From Candidatus Azobacteroides sp. (GTDB lineage Bacteria > Bacteroidota > Bacteroidia > Bacteroidales > Azobacteroidaceae), in the NCBI GenBank assembly GCA_009778655.1, contig WRFZ01000182.1, positions 1 to 64,000 of the forward strand: 64,000 nucleotides of DNA. Direction: 5' to 3'. Under the pieces are notes generated by a model. The model saw only the letters and a program-made list of their open reading frames with translations, was not told the DNA's origin and searched no databases. Of the stretch, positions 9,250 to 20,519 are shown one piece after another (position 1 is the first letter of the stretch; each line of letters begins with the position of its first letter). Both the position numbers and the translations under genes were made by a program.

Positions 9250-11112
9250 ATGAGGAAGTTATTTTTCTTATTTACCGCTCTTTGCTTAGTTAGCCCGGTA
9301 ATTTTCGGTCAGAATATTACGTTTCGGGCAACAACGGAAAAAGTGGTTGTAGTCGGTCAGCAATTTCGAGTAAACTATACATTGACAACCGGAGGTGAAA
9401 CCGGGAAAGATATTCGCTTTCCGGATACGAACGACTTTGATAATATCTTTGGTCCGACCGTATCTTTTCAATCTTCATCCTCGTATATCAATGGTAAATC
9501 ATCCACTCAAGCAACGGGTATTTTTACGTATGTTCTGTTGGCAAAAAGCGAAGGAACATTCACAATTCCTCCGGCTACGATTAAAGTGGGAAACAGTGAG
9601 TACAAGTCCAACGAATTAACGGTTAAAGTACTGCCGCCCGATCAAGCGGCCAATGCGGCGTCAGCCAATGCGAACGCCGGCAATTCCGCTAATTCCGTTC
9701 AACAGGGAACGCAGTCTTCCTCATCCGGGAACGTTTCGTCCGATGATGTTTTTGTGCGAATGATTGTATCTAAAAATTCCGTATATGAAAATGAAGGCTT
9801 TCTGGTTACTTTTAAACTATATACTTTGGTGAATATTGCCGGATTTGATGATAGTCCGAAATTTCCCGAATACGAAGGATTTATTGCTCAAGAAATAGAC
9901 ATGCCGCCCAATGCGCAATGGGCTTTGGAAAACTATAACGGGCGTAATTACCAAACGCTGCTTCTGAAGCAAACCGTTTTGTTTCCGCAACACTCCGGGA
10001 AAATAACCATTGCATCCGGTAAATTTAACGTTATTGCGCGGATTCGTACGCAACGGAGACAGCGGAGTTTTTTTGATGATTTTTTTGATACGACTGAAGA
10101 TGTGAAACGTACATTAACGTCATCTCCCGTAACTATTGATGTAAAACCGCTTCCGCCGGGTAAACCGGATTCGTTTACCGGAGCGGTCGGCGACTACAAA
10201 ATGACGTCTTCCATCAGTACGAATCAATTAAAATCGAACGATGCGGTTACCGTCAAAGTAACAATCTCGGGAAGCGGGAATATCAAATTGGTTAAAAATC
10301 CGGAGATTGTTTTTCCCAATGATTTTGACGCAATGGATCCGGTGGTTACCAACAATACAAAAGTATCATCCTCCGGCGTGACCGGTACGAAAACCATCGA
10401 GTATAATGCCATTCCCCGATTTGCCGGCGATTTTACCATTCCTAAGGCCGAGTTTTCCTATTTTGACTTAAAATCCGGCGCCTACAAAACGCTAACGACT
10501 GACGAATATGCGTTGCATGTCGAACAGGGAGAAGCCGGCAGCGGAATCAATGCACCGATTGTCAACGCTACCAATAAGGAAGAAATTCGTTTTCTGGGGA
10601 AGGACATTCGGTATATCAAAACGGATTCGGGACATTTCCACAAAGGCGATTTCTTTTTCGGGACGTTTCGTTATCTGTTGTTTTACATTGTTCCGGCTTT
10701 ATTGTTTCTGATTTTGTTCTTGATTTATCGTAATCAAGCCATTCAAAATGCAAACATTGCTTTGGTGAGGACCAAAAAAGCCAATAAGGTAGCGTCCAAA
10801 CGTTTGAAAACGGCTGCCAAATATTTGAAAGAAAATAAAACGGAATCGTTTTATGATGAAACCCTTAGAGCGGTTTGGGGTTATTTGAGCGACAAATTGA
10901 ATATTCCCGTTTCGGCTCTGACCAAAGATAACGTAGATGCGAACCTTACGAAATACGGCGCGACGGAAAGTTTAATCAAGGATTTCAGAGATATTTTGGA
11001 TACCGCTGAATTTGCACGGTTTGCGCCGGCGCAGGAAAGCGGGAAAATGGATGAATTGTATGATGCAACCGTACAAGCAATTGATAAAATGGAAAATACA
11101 ATTAAGAAATAA
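9250..11112 (+). CDS. batD: BatD (oxygen-tolerance protein family)
   Basis: Signal peptide, repeated beta domains, C-terminal TM; position in bat operon. Confidence 0.88.
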   Translation: MRKLFFLFTALCLVSPVIFGQNITFRATTEKVVVVGQQFRVNYTLTTGGETGKDIRFPDTNDFDNIFGPTVSFQSSSSYINGKSSTQATGIFTYVLLAKSEGTFTIPPATIKVGNSEYKSNELTVKVLPPDQAANAASANANAGNSANSVQQGTQSSSSGNVSSDDVFVRMIVSKNSVYENEGFLVTFKLYTLVNIAGFDDSPKFPEYEGFIAQEIDMPPNAQWALENYNGRNYQTLLLKQTVLFPQHSGKITIASGKFNVIARIRTQRRQRSFFDDFFDTTEDVKRTLTSSPVTIDVKPLPPGKPDSFTGAVGDYKMTSSISTNQLKSNDAVTVKVTISGSGNIKLVKNPEIVFPNDFDAMDPVVTNNTKVSSSGVTGTKTIEYNAIPRFAGDFTIPKAEFSYFDLKSGAYKTLTTDEYALHVEQGEAGSGINAPIVNATNKEEIRFLGKDIRYIKTDSGHFHKGDFFFGTFRYLLFYIVPALLFLILFLIYRNQAIQNANIALVRTKKANKVASKRLKTAAKYLKENKTESFYDETLRAVWGYLSDKLNIPVSALTKDNVDANLTKYGATESLIKDFRDILDTAEFARFAPAQESGKMDELYDATVQAIDKMENTIKK

Positions 11113-11123
11113 AGGAGAAGAAG

Positions 11124-11876
11124 ATGATGAAACAGTTTTTTATCCTGACAGCGATTTTATTCGCAACTTTTAATCTCTCGGCGCAAAACGATCAACTTCA
11201 ACAAGCGAACGAAGCTTACGCCAAAGGCGATTTTCAAGCGGCGGCCGACAGCTATGAAGAGTTGCTGAAAGCCAACGGAGAATCGGCGACAGTCTATTAT
11301 AATTTAGGAAACAGTTACTATAAATTGAATAAAATCGCTCCGACTATTCTGAATTATGAACGAGCGCTTCTGCTTGAACCCGGAAATAACGACATCCGTT
11401 TTAATTTGGAAATAGCTAAGTTAAAAGCCGTTGACAGAATAGAACCGATCGGCGATTTCTTTTTAACCGAATGGTTTCGTGATATTCAAAATTTACTGGG
11501 TACCGATGCGTGGAGCAATTTCAGTATTGTTTGCTTTATCTTACTGATAGCCTGTTTATTCCTCTTTTTCTTTTCTCGCCGTATCTTTATTAAAAAATTA
11601 GGATTTTATGTAAGCGTGGGATTGTTGGCCGGCGTCATTTTCGGGAATTGTTTTGCATACAATCAAAAGAAGAAATTAACTCAACGGAATGCAGCGATTA
11701 TCTTTGCTCCGACAACAACGATCAAAAGTTCGCCGGACAACAGCGGTACCGATTTGTTTATCTTGCACGAAGGAACAAAAGTCAGATTGAAAAACAAATT
11801 AGGCGGTTGGAACGAAATTGAGACGGCTGACGGAAATGTCGGCTGGATTAAAAATTCGGAGATTGAAGTAATTTAA
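11124..11876 (+). CDS. batE: BatE, TPR plus SH3-like protein
   Basis: TPRs then TM segments and an SH3b-like tail ([26 protein letters not shown]). Confidence 0.85.
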   Translation: MMKQFFILTAILFATFNLSAQNDQLQQANEAYAKGDFQAAADSYEELLKANGESATVYYNLGNSYYKLNKIAPTILNYERALLLEPGNNDIRFNLEIAKLKAVDRIEPIGDFFLTEWFRDIQNLLGTDAWSNFSIVCFILLIACLFLFFFSRRIFIKKLGFYVSVGLLAGVIFGNCFAYNQKKKLTQRNAAIIFAPTTTIKSSPDNSGTDLFILHEGTKVRLKNKLGGWNEIETADGNVGWIKNSEIEVI

Positions 11877-12738
11877 CCGCTTGCGCTACATCTTCCATCA
11901 ACCATTTTGGGGTGGAAGTAGCGCCGCATATTCCTACGGATTCGGCATGAGCCAGCCATTCCGGTCGGATATTATCCGGACTGGAGATTAACAACGTATT
12001 GGGATTGGCTTTTTTACATTCGGCAAATAAAACTTTTCCGTTGGAGCTTTTTTCTCCGGCGACAAATAAAATTAAGTCGTGTCGGGATGCAAACTTACGG
12101 ATATCCGGTATCCGGTTAGCCACTTGCCGACAAATCGTATCGAAATATTTAAAATCCACTTTCGGATTGATACGGGATTGAATCTCTTTAACAATTTCTT
12201 GAAAATCATCAACAGACATCGTGGTTTGAGAAAATAAACAAATCGGTTGATTAAAATTCAATTGTTCCAAATCGGATTTGTTTTCGATTACAATGGCTGT
12301 TCCGTCGGTTTGACCGACCAAACCGTTTACTTCCGCATGTCCGTTTTTTCCGAAAATGACTGTTTGCGTTGCTTTTCCGTCCGATTCGCGATAATGTTTT
12401 CGGATTTTTTTTTGCAATTGCAGCACAACCGGACAAGTTGCATCAATGATTCGAATGGAATTTAATTGAGCGGTATGGTAAGTGGAAGGCGGTTCGCCGT
12501 GCGCTCGCAACAGCACTTTTTTGTTCCGCATTCCGTTCAATTCTTCATGGTTAATCGTTTGTAAACCTTTTTTTTGCAGCCGATTTACTTCTTGGCTGTT
12601 ATGAACGATATCGCCCAAGCAATAAAGTTCTTTGTCTTTCGCTAATTCTTTTTCTGCATTTTGAATCGCATTCACGACCCCGAAACAAAACCCCGATTCT
12701 TTATGAATTTCAACTTTCAGCATATAATTTAGTTTCAT
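11848..12738 (-). CDS. ispH: 4-hydroxy-3-methylbut-2-enyl diphosphate reductase IspH
   Basis: [37 protein letters not shown]; convergent 29-nt overlap with batE. Confidence 0.95.
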   Translation of the reverse strand: MKLNYMLKVEIHKESGFCFGVVNAIQNAEKELAKDKELYCLGDIVHNSQEVNRLQKKGLQTINHEELNGMRNKKVLLRAHGEPPSTYHTAQLNSIRIIDATCPVVLQLQKKIRKHYRESDGKATQTVIFGKNGHAEVNGLVGQTDGTAIVIENKSDLEQLNFNQPICLFSQTTMSVDDFQEIVKEIQSRINPKVDFKYFDTICRQVANRIPDIRKFASRHDLILFVAGEKSSNGKVLFAECKKANPNTLLISSPDNIRPEWLAHAESVGICGATSTPKWLMEDVAQAVKLLQSPNF

Positions 12739-12809
12739 TCTTTCGAGACAAAATTACGATTTGTTTTTGTTTTTCCCAAACCGATTTCGAGGTTACCGAT
12801 AAACCGAAT

Positions 12810-13121
12810 TTACGAAACAGTCACGTAGTTACTGATTATTTTGTTGATAAATATATTGTTATTGGGATCAATGTCGTAGATAATATACCATGTGGTGCTT
12901 TTATTACGGAAATATTTGTGTACCTTTTTACCATAACGTTTGTGTATTTCATAAGAAGCGTTAAAATGAAGTCTCTTAGTGCTCAAATTATCACAAATAT
13001 CAACAATGTCAGATATGTAATTCACACAAAATTCACGTGTCAGTGAATGTTTTCGCCACATTAACAGTCCTTTTAATATTTCGTCTAAATCGTCGGTTGC
13101 TTGTTTGCTATAATATACCAT
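12810..13121 (-). CDS. RelE/ParE-like toxin
   Basis: SKQATDDLDEIL...TTWYIIYDIDPNNNIFINKII resembles ParE/RelE fold; overlaps upstream small gene. Confidence 0.65.
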   Translation of the reverse strand: MVYYSKQATDDLDEILKGLLMWRKHSLTREFCVNYISDIVDICDNLSTKRLHFNASYEIHKRYGKKVHKYFRNKSTTWYIIYDIDPNNNIFINKIISNYVTVS

Positions 13122-13311
13122 GTTTGTCGCAGAACGTATTGACTTTTATTATAGCTTGTTTTCTAAACTCATCACTTGTCATATATCCTTCCGGAACAGC
13201 GTCGTTTGCCGTCGGATTTTCGAAGCGAACACCCTCTTTTTGGCGGTAAATTTCTTCAAGTAATTTTTTGACGTTAATATATTCGTCGTCTAAATGAACT
13301 GTATGTACCAT
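13108..13311 (-). CDS. Putative antitoxin paired with ParE/RelE-like toxin
   Basis: 67-aa gene overlapping the toxin start by 14 nt. Confidence 0.55.
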   Translation of the reverse strand: MVHTVHLDDEYINVKKLLEEIYRQKEGVRFENPTANDAVPEGYMTSDEFRKQAIIKVNTFCDKHGIL

Positions 13312-13449
13312 AAAACATATATTTTTAATGCATCATTACCCGTTACAAATTTACGCAATTTTTCGAATCTGTCAAAAAATAGATTTGTAAAGATATGCGC
13401 CCACTCTAATTAATATACAGGAATATATTTTGCTGTGAAGCAAAACACA

Positions 13450-13477
13450 AAGGGGTGGAATTTTTAACCCACCCCCT
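13450..13477 (-). terminator. Putative intrinsic terminator for the pyrophosphatase gene
   Basis: GGGGTGG ... CCACCCC stem (13452-13458/13469-13475) directly 3' of the minus-strand gene. Confidence 0.65.
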
Positions 13478-13490
13478 TCATTGTATTTTT

Positions 13491-15902
13491 TCAGTTCGCC
13501 TTATCTTTTTCCGGTATTCTCATTTTATAGAAGGATCGCCATATAAAAATTAAAGCGATTATAAGAAACGGGATGGCAATGTAGATTGAATAATCAAAAG
13601 CAGGATTGATTTTCATTTCAATACAGATTTCCGTAGCCAACAACCCGAATAGAGTTGAAAATTTGATAATGGGATTCAGAGACACGGAAGACGTATCTTT
13701 GAAAGGGTCTCCTACCGTATCTCCGATAACTGCCGCTTCATGTAAAGGCGAATTTTTTTCGTTCAAGTCCACCTCAACCACTTTTTTGGCGTTATCCCAA
13801 CTTCCACCGGCATTGGCCATATAAATTGCTTGGAATAATCCGAATATGGCAATGGATATTAAGTAGGCAACGAAAAAGTTAGGATCCATAAATGCAAATG
13901 CTAATGTAATGGAAATCAGTGCAATGAATATATTCCACATCCCTTTTTGAGCATATTGGGTACATATTTTTACAACTACATTGGAGTCTTCGGCATTCGC
14001 TTCGGTTTTGTCTAATTTAAATGTTCGTTTGATAAATTCAACAGCCCGGTAAGCGCCTGTAGTGACCGCTTGAATGGATGCTCCGCTGAACCAGAATATA
14101 ACGGCTCCTCCGCAGATTAAACCCAAAATGACTTGCGGATCTGTCAGCGTCAAATGCAAGAGACCTACTTTTTCCAGCAAAAGGATAATGGAAAAGATCA
14201 TGGTGGTAGCTCCCACGACTGCCGTACCGATTAATACCGGCTTTGCCGTTGCCTTAAATGTGTTTCCGGCCGAGTCGTTTGCTTCCAAAAAATGTTTTCC
14301 TTTTTCAAAATCGGGTTTAAATCCAAATTCTTTTTCAATGGATTTTTCCACATCAGGGATTTGTTCGATTTGTGAAAGTTCGAATACGGATTGTGCGTTG
14401 TCGGTTACCGGTCCGTAACTGTCAACGGCAATGGTTACCGGGCCCATACATAAAAATCCGAAAGCCACCAATCCAAAGGCAAAAATCGAAGAATGAACTC
14501 CGAGAACATCCGTCAATCCCAATTGGGCGGTAAAATAAGCAATGGTCATCAATCCGACGATTAATAATCCCGTCCAGAAAGCGCCGAAATTACCGGCTAC
14601 AATTCCCGATAAAATATTCAAGGAGGCCCCTCCTTCTCGAGAAGCGGTCACAATTTCTTTTACATGTTTCGCTTTGGAACTGGTAAATAATTTGGTAAAT
14701 TCGGGAATCAACAGAGCTGCCAATGTTCCGCAACTGATGATAGTAGCCAATTTCCACCAAAGCGTAGGATCCGTCATGTTTTCGTGCAATAACAAATGAC
14801 TCATGAAAAAGGTGGCGGAAATACACAAGACGGCTGCGATTGATATTAATCGCATCAAAGGAGTTTCAAAATTAAAATCCGCTTTATTTCCATAAAGACT
14901 TTTTGAGATGGCTTGATTGATGAAAAAAGAACAACCCGAAAGAAAATCCATTAAAAAGCGCATCCCGAAAATCCACACGATCAATTTAGCTTGAACGCTC
15001 GGATCCGGAACGGCCAATGTGATGAATGTAATTAATGCGACACCGGTTACGCCATAGGTTTCAAAACCGTCGGCAGTAGGCCCTACGCTATCTCCCGCAT
15101 TGTCTCCCGTACAGTCTGCGATTACGCCCGGGTTACGCGGGTCATCTTCTTTTACCTTGAAAATCACTTTCATCAAATCGGAACCTATATCGGCTATTTT
15201 GGTGAAGATTCCTCCGGCGATACGCAAAGCGCTGGCACCCATAGATTCTCCGATAGCGAACCCGAGAAAACAAATCCCTACGATTTCACGAGGCACAAAT
15301 AACAGAATGCTTATCATCATCACCAATTCCAAAGAAATAAGGAATAATCCGACACTCATGCCTGCACGCAGAGGAATGTTGAGTACTTCCAACGGTTTTC
15401 CTTTCAGCGCTGCAAAAGCGGTACGAGCGTTCGCATAGGTATTTACTCTGATTCCATACCATGCGACCGAATAGGAACCGGCCATACCAATAATTGAAAA
15501 CATAAGTACTTGGATAACAACTCCAACGGATTTTCCGAGAAGTCCGAAAAAATAGATGCAAAGAATAACGGCAACGATTCCGAACAACATAAGTAAAAAG
15601 CGTCCCTGTTGCAGCAAATAAGTGCGGCATGTGCCGTAAATGATTTGCGCTACTTTTGACATCGAACTATGTACGGGAAGTTTTCTGACTTGAGAAAACA
15701 AATACAAACTGAACCCGAGGGTTCCGGCGATAATAACAGCTCCATAAAAGAGAAAATTCCATGATGAAATGTCTCCTCCAAATATATGGAACGTTCCTTC
15801 GTGCAAATCCGGAATTGCCAAATCTGCTTCACTTGCTTGAATATTTAAAACACACGTAAATATCAAGCTCACAATCAACAATAAATATCTATGTATTTTC
15901 AT
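13491..15902 (-). CDS. hppA: Membrane-bound ion-translocating pyrophosphatase
   Basis: Multi-TM; ADCTGDNAGDSVGPTADGFETYG, GNTFKATAKP, GGSWDNAKK, GDTVGDPFKDTSSVSLNP. Confidence 0.95.
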   Translation of the reverse strand: MKIHRYLLLIVSLIFTCVLNIQASEADLAIPDLHEGTFHIFGGDISSWNFLFYGAVIIAGTLGFSLYLFSQVRKLPVHSSMSKVAQIIYGTCRTYLLQQGRFLLMLFGIVAVILCIYFFGLLGKSVGVVIQVLMFSIIGMAGSYSVAWYGIRVNTYANARTAFAALKGKPLEVLNIPLRAGMSVGLFLISLELVMMISILLFVPREIVGICFLGFAIGESMGASALRIAGGIFTKIADIGSDLMKVIFKVKEDDPRNPGVIADCTGDNAGDSVGPTADGFETYGVTGVALITFITLAVPDPSVQAKLIVWIFGMRFLMDFLSGCSFFINQAISKSLYGNKADFNFETPLMRLISIAAVLCISATFFMSHLLLHENMTDPTLWWKLATIISCGTLAALLIPEFTKLFTSSKAKHVKEIVTASREGGASLNILSGIVAGNFGAFWTGLLIVGLMTIAYFTAQLGLTDVLGVHSSIFAFGLVAFGFLCMGPVTIAVDSYGPVTDNAQSVFELSQIEQIPDVEKSIEKEFGFKPDFEKGKHFLEANDSAGNTFKATAKPVLIGTAVVGATTMIFSIILLLEKVGLLHLTLTDPQVILGLICGGAVIFWFSGASIQAVTTGAYRAVEFIKRTFKLDKTEANAEDSNVVVKICTQYAQKGMWNIFIALISITLAFAFMDPNFFVAYLISIAIFGLFQAIYMANAGGSWDNAKKVVEVDLNEKNSPLHEAAVIGDTVGDPFKDTSSVSLNPIIKFSTLFGLLATEICIEMKINPAFDYSIYIAIPFLIIALIFIWRSFYKMRIPEKDKAN

Positions 15903-16108
15903 GAAAAAATGTAAAAATGTAAAATAAGCCGCAAAGATATTATTTTTTTCTTTTGGTTATTCTTTTTTTGTGTTATTTTTTATTAAAAAAAGTTTTTTTG
16001 CAACAAATGAATAGGAATTATTGTTTACTTCCCCCTCTTCACCCCCGCTCACGATAGCGTAATATCAAAGCTATATTAATTCGCGAGAATATGAAATTCA
16101 TTCAAAAG

Positions 16109-16140
16109 TTTGCAATAATCCAAATTTTATTCTACCTTTG
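16109..16140 (+). promoter_or_regulatory. Bacteroidetes-type promoter for rpsP
   Basis: TTTG (16109-16112), 20-nt spacer, TACCTTTG (16133-16140). Confidence 0.6.
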
Positions 16141-16184
16141 CGGCCGCTAATAACAATTTCAAACAAATAAAAGTATATTTAAAA

Positions 16185-16739
16185 ATGCCAACTAAAATCA
16201 GATTGCAAAGACACGGTCGCAAAGGGTACGCGTTTTACCACATCGTGATCGCAGATAGCAGAGCTCCACGTGATGGAAAATTTATCGAGAGGATTGGTTC
16301 TTACAACCCGAATACGAATCCTGCTACAATAGATTTGAAATTTGACAGAGCTTTGTATTGGTTGCAAGTAGGGGCGCAACCTACGGATACAACAAGAAAT
16401 ATTCTCTCGGAACAAGGCGTACTTCTTAAAAAGCACCTGTTGGGCGGAGTTAAAAAAGGCGCTTTCACCGAAGCGGAAGCTGAAACTAAATTCCAAGCAT
16501 GGTTAGACACCAAACAGAAATCAATTAAATCGGAAGTCAGTAAAGCGCTTGAAAAGGAAAGGGTTGCTGTTAAAGCAAAATTAGATGCCGAAAAAGCGAC
16601 GAATAAAGTAAAAGCGGAAGCTTTAGCTGCTAAAAAAGCGGCTTTAGCTGCAGCTGCCGCCAAAGCGGCGGCAAAGGAAACCGAAGCGGAAATCCCGCTT
16701 CCGGCAGAAGAACCGGAAAAAACAACAGCAGCCGAATAA
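16185..16739 (+). CDS. rpsP: 30S ribosomal protein bS16 with long Ala/Lys/Glu-rich C-terminal extension
   Basis: [42 protein letters not shown]; charged/Ala tail after about aa 115. Confidence 0.96.
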   Translation: MPTKIRLQRHGRKGYAFYHIVIADSRAPRDGKFIERIGSYNPNTNPATIDLKFDRALYWLQVGAQPTDTTRNILSEQGVLLKKHLLGGVKKGAFTEAEAETKFQAWLDTKQKSIKSEVSKALEKERVAVKAKLDAEKATNKVKAEALAAKKAALAAAAAKAAAKETEAEIPLPAEEPEKTTAAE

Positions 16740-16759
16740 GCGCTGAAAGATAAAAATTA

Positions 16760-16814
16760 AAAACTAAAAGTTATGGTATTTGACTTTAAGAGTCTTTTCC
16801 TGACTTTTAGTTTT
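16760..16814. terminator. Bidirectional terminator-like hairpin between rpsP and wzi-like gene
   Basis: AAAAACTAAAAGT ... ACTTTTAGTTTTT. Confidence 0.55.
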
Positions 16815-18264
16815 TTGTTTTCAGTTCTTTCGATATCTTCAACGAGCAACCGAAATTATCGCCGTATAGGTTGCCTTTATCAAAAGCCGCTTGCAGTGCA
16901 ACTTGCCAACCTTCTTGCTTTTTAGGTCTATAAGTACATTCAATCAGCGAAGAAAAATTATCTTTCCTTTTGAGAAAAGGAGTGTTCATTGTACCCCAAC
17001 CGTACATTCCCGTAAAAAGCGTCCGATAAGAAAATTCAGACGTTATTTTTCCTTCCAATCCCAAATGAACGGATTTCAAGCGGTTGTTTTTAAATCCGAA
17101 CGCATGATCGTCATTGTACTCGGGTGAGGTGAGCAAAGCGTTTCCCAACCCTCTTCCGAAATACGACCACCCGACAGAATACACATAATTATTGTAATAA
17201 TTATCGCCTCCGCCGCCTCTTGCATTCGGGTATAACACCGGGTCATAAGAAAGAAAATGAAAAGGTCCGCTTTGATTGGTCGTTTGCAAATATTCCACAA
17301 CTATTTTATGCAAAAACGGCTGATTGAAAAAAGTAAATTCTCCGCCCCAAATGCCGTCTCGCCAATTAGCTAATTCCAGTCCGGAATTATCGTCAAAGTA
17401 ATGTTGTTTATACAAAGCCGCTTGAAACGTTTTATCCTTGTACGCTATTTTTATATTATATGTACCCACATGATTCCCCAATACATTGATTTGCTCACCT
17501 TTGATTGCTTCGGAATTACCGCTTTCGCAAAGAATGATTCGAACAAGGTCTTTGAAAGAAGCCGGATTATTCCCGAACCCGCCGAATGAAGTCCATCCGC
17601 CCCATTGCGCCCCGTGTTCCAAACCCAAAATACCGAAAAAAGGAAAATGACCGGTCGGGTCTTCCCACTTTAAAAACAATGATTTATGATGCCATAAAAT
17701 ATTAACGGCGTAAGATGCATCGGGAGCCTTTGTGCGGCGAATATAATTATTATCAAACGATTTTCCTAAAGCAAAATCGCCTTTGAATTGCAGGTATTCT
17801 TTAGTAAAAGGGAAATTCGTATAATTCGGAAAAGCAAAATTGATTTCCGGAATCGGTCGAGCGTTGGTTGAATAAGTCATATCGCCTGTACTCAAATCTT
17901 TATCCAACATCGAATTGTATCGTTCTTTCGCTCCGACGGAAAGACAGATATTGCGGTAGGAAACAGCCGCATATAACTGTTGAATCCAAAATGAAGAAGT
18001 ATGCTTGGCCGCTGCGACAACATCTGCTTCCGCTTCTAATTTTATACCATTAAGGAAAGGATGTTTCCAAATTAAATCTCCTCGGACATAACCGTTGTTC
18101 GGTCGGAGAGGGACTGTTCCGTTTGTATTGGATGTCAGCCAAAAAGGCGTATATTTTCCCGTACTTGCCGAACCGAGAACATCGAAGCGATAATCGAGAA
18201 TTTCTTGTGAATAGGCAGTATAGAAAAAAAACGACAACAGAACGCAAGTATATTTTCTCACCAT
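16807..18264 (-). CDS. Capsule assembly Wzi family outer-membrane protein
   Basis: Signal peptide from MVRKYTCVLLSFFFYTAYS; beta-barrel pattern, GLEGKITSEFSYRTLFTGMYGWGTMNTPF; ORF track extends to 18471 but the signal peptide supports start 18264. Confidence 0.8.
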   Translation of the reverse strand: MVRKYTCVLLSFFFYTAYSQEILDYRFDVLGSASTGKYTPFWLTSNTNGTVPLRPNNGYVRGDLIWKHPFLNGIKLEAEADVVAAAKHTSSFWIQQLYAAVSYRNICLSVGAKERYNSMLDKDLSTGDMTYSTNARPIPEINFAFPNYTNFPFTKEYLQFKGDFALGKSFDNNYIRRTKAPDASYAVNILWHHKSLFLKWEDPTGHFPFFGILGLEHGAQWGGWTSFGGFGNNPASFKDLVRIILCESGNSEAIKGEQINVLGNHVGTYNIKIAYKDKTFQAALYKQHYFDDNSGLELANWRDGIWGGEFTFFNQPFLHKIVVEYLQTTNQSGPFHFLSYDPVLYPNARGGGGDNYYNNYVYSVGWSYFGRGLGNALLTSPEYNDDHAFGFKNNRLKSVHLGLEGKITSEFSYRTLFTGMYGWGTMNTPFLKRKDNFSSLIECTYRPKKQEGWQVALQAAFDKGNLYGDNFGCSLKISKELKTKN

Positions 18265-18337
18265 TTGATTTTTTATATTTACTGTTTTATTAACGTATTT
18301 TATTTCAAAAAATTGCCGGCATTCAATCAATAACAAA

Positions 18338-18580
18338 CTACGGCACCGGATCAAATCCGTGTCCGCCCCAAGGATGGCAGCGAAGAATGCGTCGAACAGC
18401 CAGATATCCTCCTTTGAAAGGCCCGTATTTTTTAACGGCTTGCAGTGCGTATTCCGAACAAGTCGGCACAAAACGGCAGGAAGCCGGCGTGAGAGGAGAA
18501 ATACAATATTTATAAAAATAAATTGGAAGCAGTACGAGAAACGTGCCGATTTTTTTTATTTGTTGTATGGTGCTCATTCC
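18338..18580 (-). CDS. yidD: Membrane protein insertion efficiency factor YidD
   Basis: [58 protein letters not shown]. Confidence 0.95.
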   Translation of the reverse strand, partial: GMSTIQQIKKIGTFLVLLPIYFYKYCISPLTPASCRFVPTCSEYALQAVKKYGPFKGGYLAVRRILRCHPWGGHGFDPVP

Positions 18581-18960
18581 GTTTTTTCTTTTAAAATATC
18601 CAAAGCTTTCCGCAGGGCCGCTTCCATCTCTTTCCATTGATATAATTCGTTCCCGATAAAGAGAAAGGCGATTAATAAACCGCTTTCTTTTTCCCGAAAA
18701 TATTCAACCAAAGCGTTTTTATTCAACCGATACGCTTCTCTGATCAATCGCTTCATCCGGTTTCTTTTGACTGCGTGTTTGATTTTTTTTTTAGGAACGC
18801 CAATCAAAACGGAAACGATTGCTCCCGAAAAAGGCTTTTGTTCCAGATAAACAACGCGCAATGGGTAGGAGATAAAAGCGTTTCCCTCCTCAAATAAACG
18901 ATCAATTTCTCTTTGATAGGAAATTCGTTCCGGTTTTTTAAAAGTATGCGGATAATCCAA
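18574..18960 (-). CDS. rnpA: Ribonuclease P protein component
   Basis: [29 protein letters not shown]. Confidence 0.93.
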   Translation of the reverse strand: MDYPHTFKKPERISYQREIDRLFEEGNAFISYPLRVVYLEQKPFSGAIVSVLIGVPKKKIKHAVKRNRMKRLIREAYRLNKNALVEYFREKESGLLIAFLFIGNELYQWKEMEAALRKALDILKEKTE

Positions 18961-18966
18961 CGGGAT

Positions 18967-19740
18967 TTATTTCTTTCCTTTTGATACAGGCTTCATAACT
19001 GTTTTCAAATATTTTTCCAGCGCAGCGGTCATTGAAGGTGATTCCGGATTCGGCGCTTCAATATCCAAACGCAATCCGGCATCACGAACCGCCTTAGCGG
19101 TACTCGGGCCGAAAGAACCGATTAAAGTTCCGTTCTGTTCGAATTTCGGAAAATTTTTAAGCAACGAAGTAATTCCCGCGGGGGAAAAGAACAGAAGAAT
19201 ATCGTAGTCGAAAATCTCTTCCGCTGCAAAGTCATTGCTCACGGTTCGATACATGACGGCTTTGCTGTATTTGATTTTTTTATCATCCAAAAGCTTGATT
19301 AAATCTTCCTTGTGAACATCCGAAACAGGTATTAAATAATTTTCCTTATTATGCTTATTGATATAAGTCATTAAATCTTCAATTCTTCCCGATGTGGGAT
19401 AGAAGATTTTACGTTTTCTGAAAATAATATATTTTTGCAGATAAACTGCAATTGCTTCCGTAACGCAAAAATACTTCATTGATTCGGGAATTTGTGTCCG
19501 AAGTTCTTCGCTCAAGCGGAAATAATGATCAATCGCCGTTTTCGCGGTAAAAATAACCGCAGTGTGATCTAAAAGATTGATTCGTTGTGTTCTAAATTCT
19601 TTTGCATTTATAGGATCAATTTTGATAAAGGGGCGAAAGATGACTTGTACACCGTATTTTTCAGCAATATCAAAATAAGGAGACTTTTCAGTCTTTGGCT
19701 CGGGTTGAGAGACGAGAATTTTTTTTACGCTTGAATCCAT
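18967..19740 (-). CDS. hemD: Uroporphyrinogen-III synthase-like protein
   Basis: HemD-like: FTAKTAIDHYFRL, FFSPAGITSLLKNF, GSFGPSTAKAVRDAGL; start MDSSVKKILVSQPEP. Confidence 0.8.
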   Translation of the reverse strand: MDSSVKKILVSQPEPKTEKSPYFDIAEKYGVQVIFRPFIKIDPINAKEFRTQRINLLDHTAVIFTAKTAIDHYFRLSEELRTQIPESMKYFCVTEAIAVYLQKYIIFRKRKIFYPTSGRIEDLMTYINKHNKENYLIPVSDVHKEDLIKLLDDKKIKYSKAVMYRTVSNDFAAEEIFDYDILLFFSPAGITSLLKNFPKFEQNGTLIGSFGPSTAKAVRDAGLRLDIEAPNPESPSMTAALEKYLKTVMKPVSKGKK

Positions 19741-20519
19741 ATAGTATCCTTTTGTGCAATTAAGTAAACAAGTCCACGGTATATCAAATACAACGGTATT
19801 ATTTCTTGGGTGCAAAGGTACAAAATAAAATAAAGTAAACGTTGTTTCTTGTGAAAAAATAATGTATATATCTTATAGAAGATGAAAAACAGGTTAAAAA
19901 TAAGATAGAAAATCATGAAATAAATGCAAAAAGTGTAAGCCGACTCTACATAAAATAAAATTAAAGTCGGTAAAAATAAAACAATTCCATTGAGGCTGAT
20001 CAAAGAAAAGAAAATGTCGTTCCATTGAATAACCGTTTCTTTTTTAAAGAAAACAGCTCCTATTATCGAATAGGTAAGAAATTTGTACAATAAAAAAACG
20101 ATTAGCAATAAAGAAATTTTTCCTATGAAAATAAACATTTGCGTCAAGGTGGTAATTACTAAAAGATATTCATGAACGGCATAACAATAAAATATTAACG
20201 ATAACAAAAGAACGGTTTGAAAACTTAAAAAGAATTTATTAAAGGTTTCGTTTGTCACCGTTTCGTAAAACATATTGTGTCTGTCTTTAGTATGGTATAA
20301 TCCGCTGAACATGAAAAGCAAAAATTTGTTTCGGTTACTGATTATGCTCACAATGATAAAAAAGCAGATGAAAAATAAAATAAATCCCCAATTATTTACG
20401 CTGTATTGTATAGCAATCGGATTGTTTTGCAATTCAACGGCCCTTGTAAAAACCGAATCGCCGGAAAGTATTTCGGTATTTTCAAGAGCGTTTGACAGTA
20501 AAAGCGAATCCTGTATCAT
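19725..20519 (-). CDS. DUF4271-like integral membrane protein
   Basis: Multiple TM helices; typical gene neighbour of hemD/rnpA in Bacteroidales. Confidence 0.65.
   Translation of the reverse strand: MIQDSLLLSNALENTEILSGDSVFTRAVELQNNPIAIQYSVNNWGFILFFICFFIIVSIISNRNKFLLFMFSGLYHTKDRHNMFYETVTNETFNKFFLSFQTVLLLSLIFYCYAVHEYLLVITTLTQMFIFIGKISLLLIVFLLYKFLTYSIIGAVFFKKETVIQWNDIFFSLISLNGIVLFLPTLILFYVESAYTFCIYFMIFYLIFNLFFIFYKIYTLFFHKKQRLLYFILYLCTQEIIPLYLIYRGLVYLIAQKDTIWIQA

Noticed and set aside
14074-15438. Plus-strand ORFs over the pyrophosphatase gene
   Set aside because: Fully antisense to a strongly conserved CDS; no family resemblance
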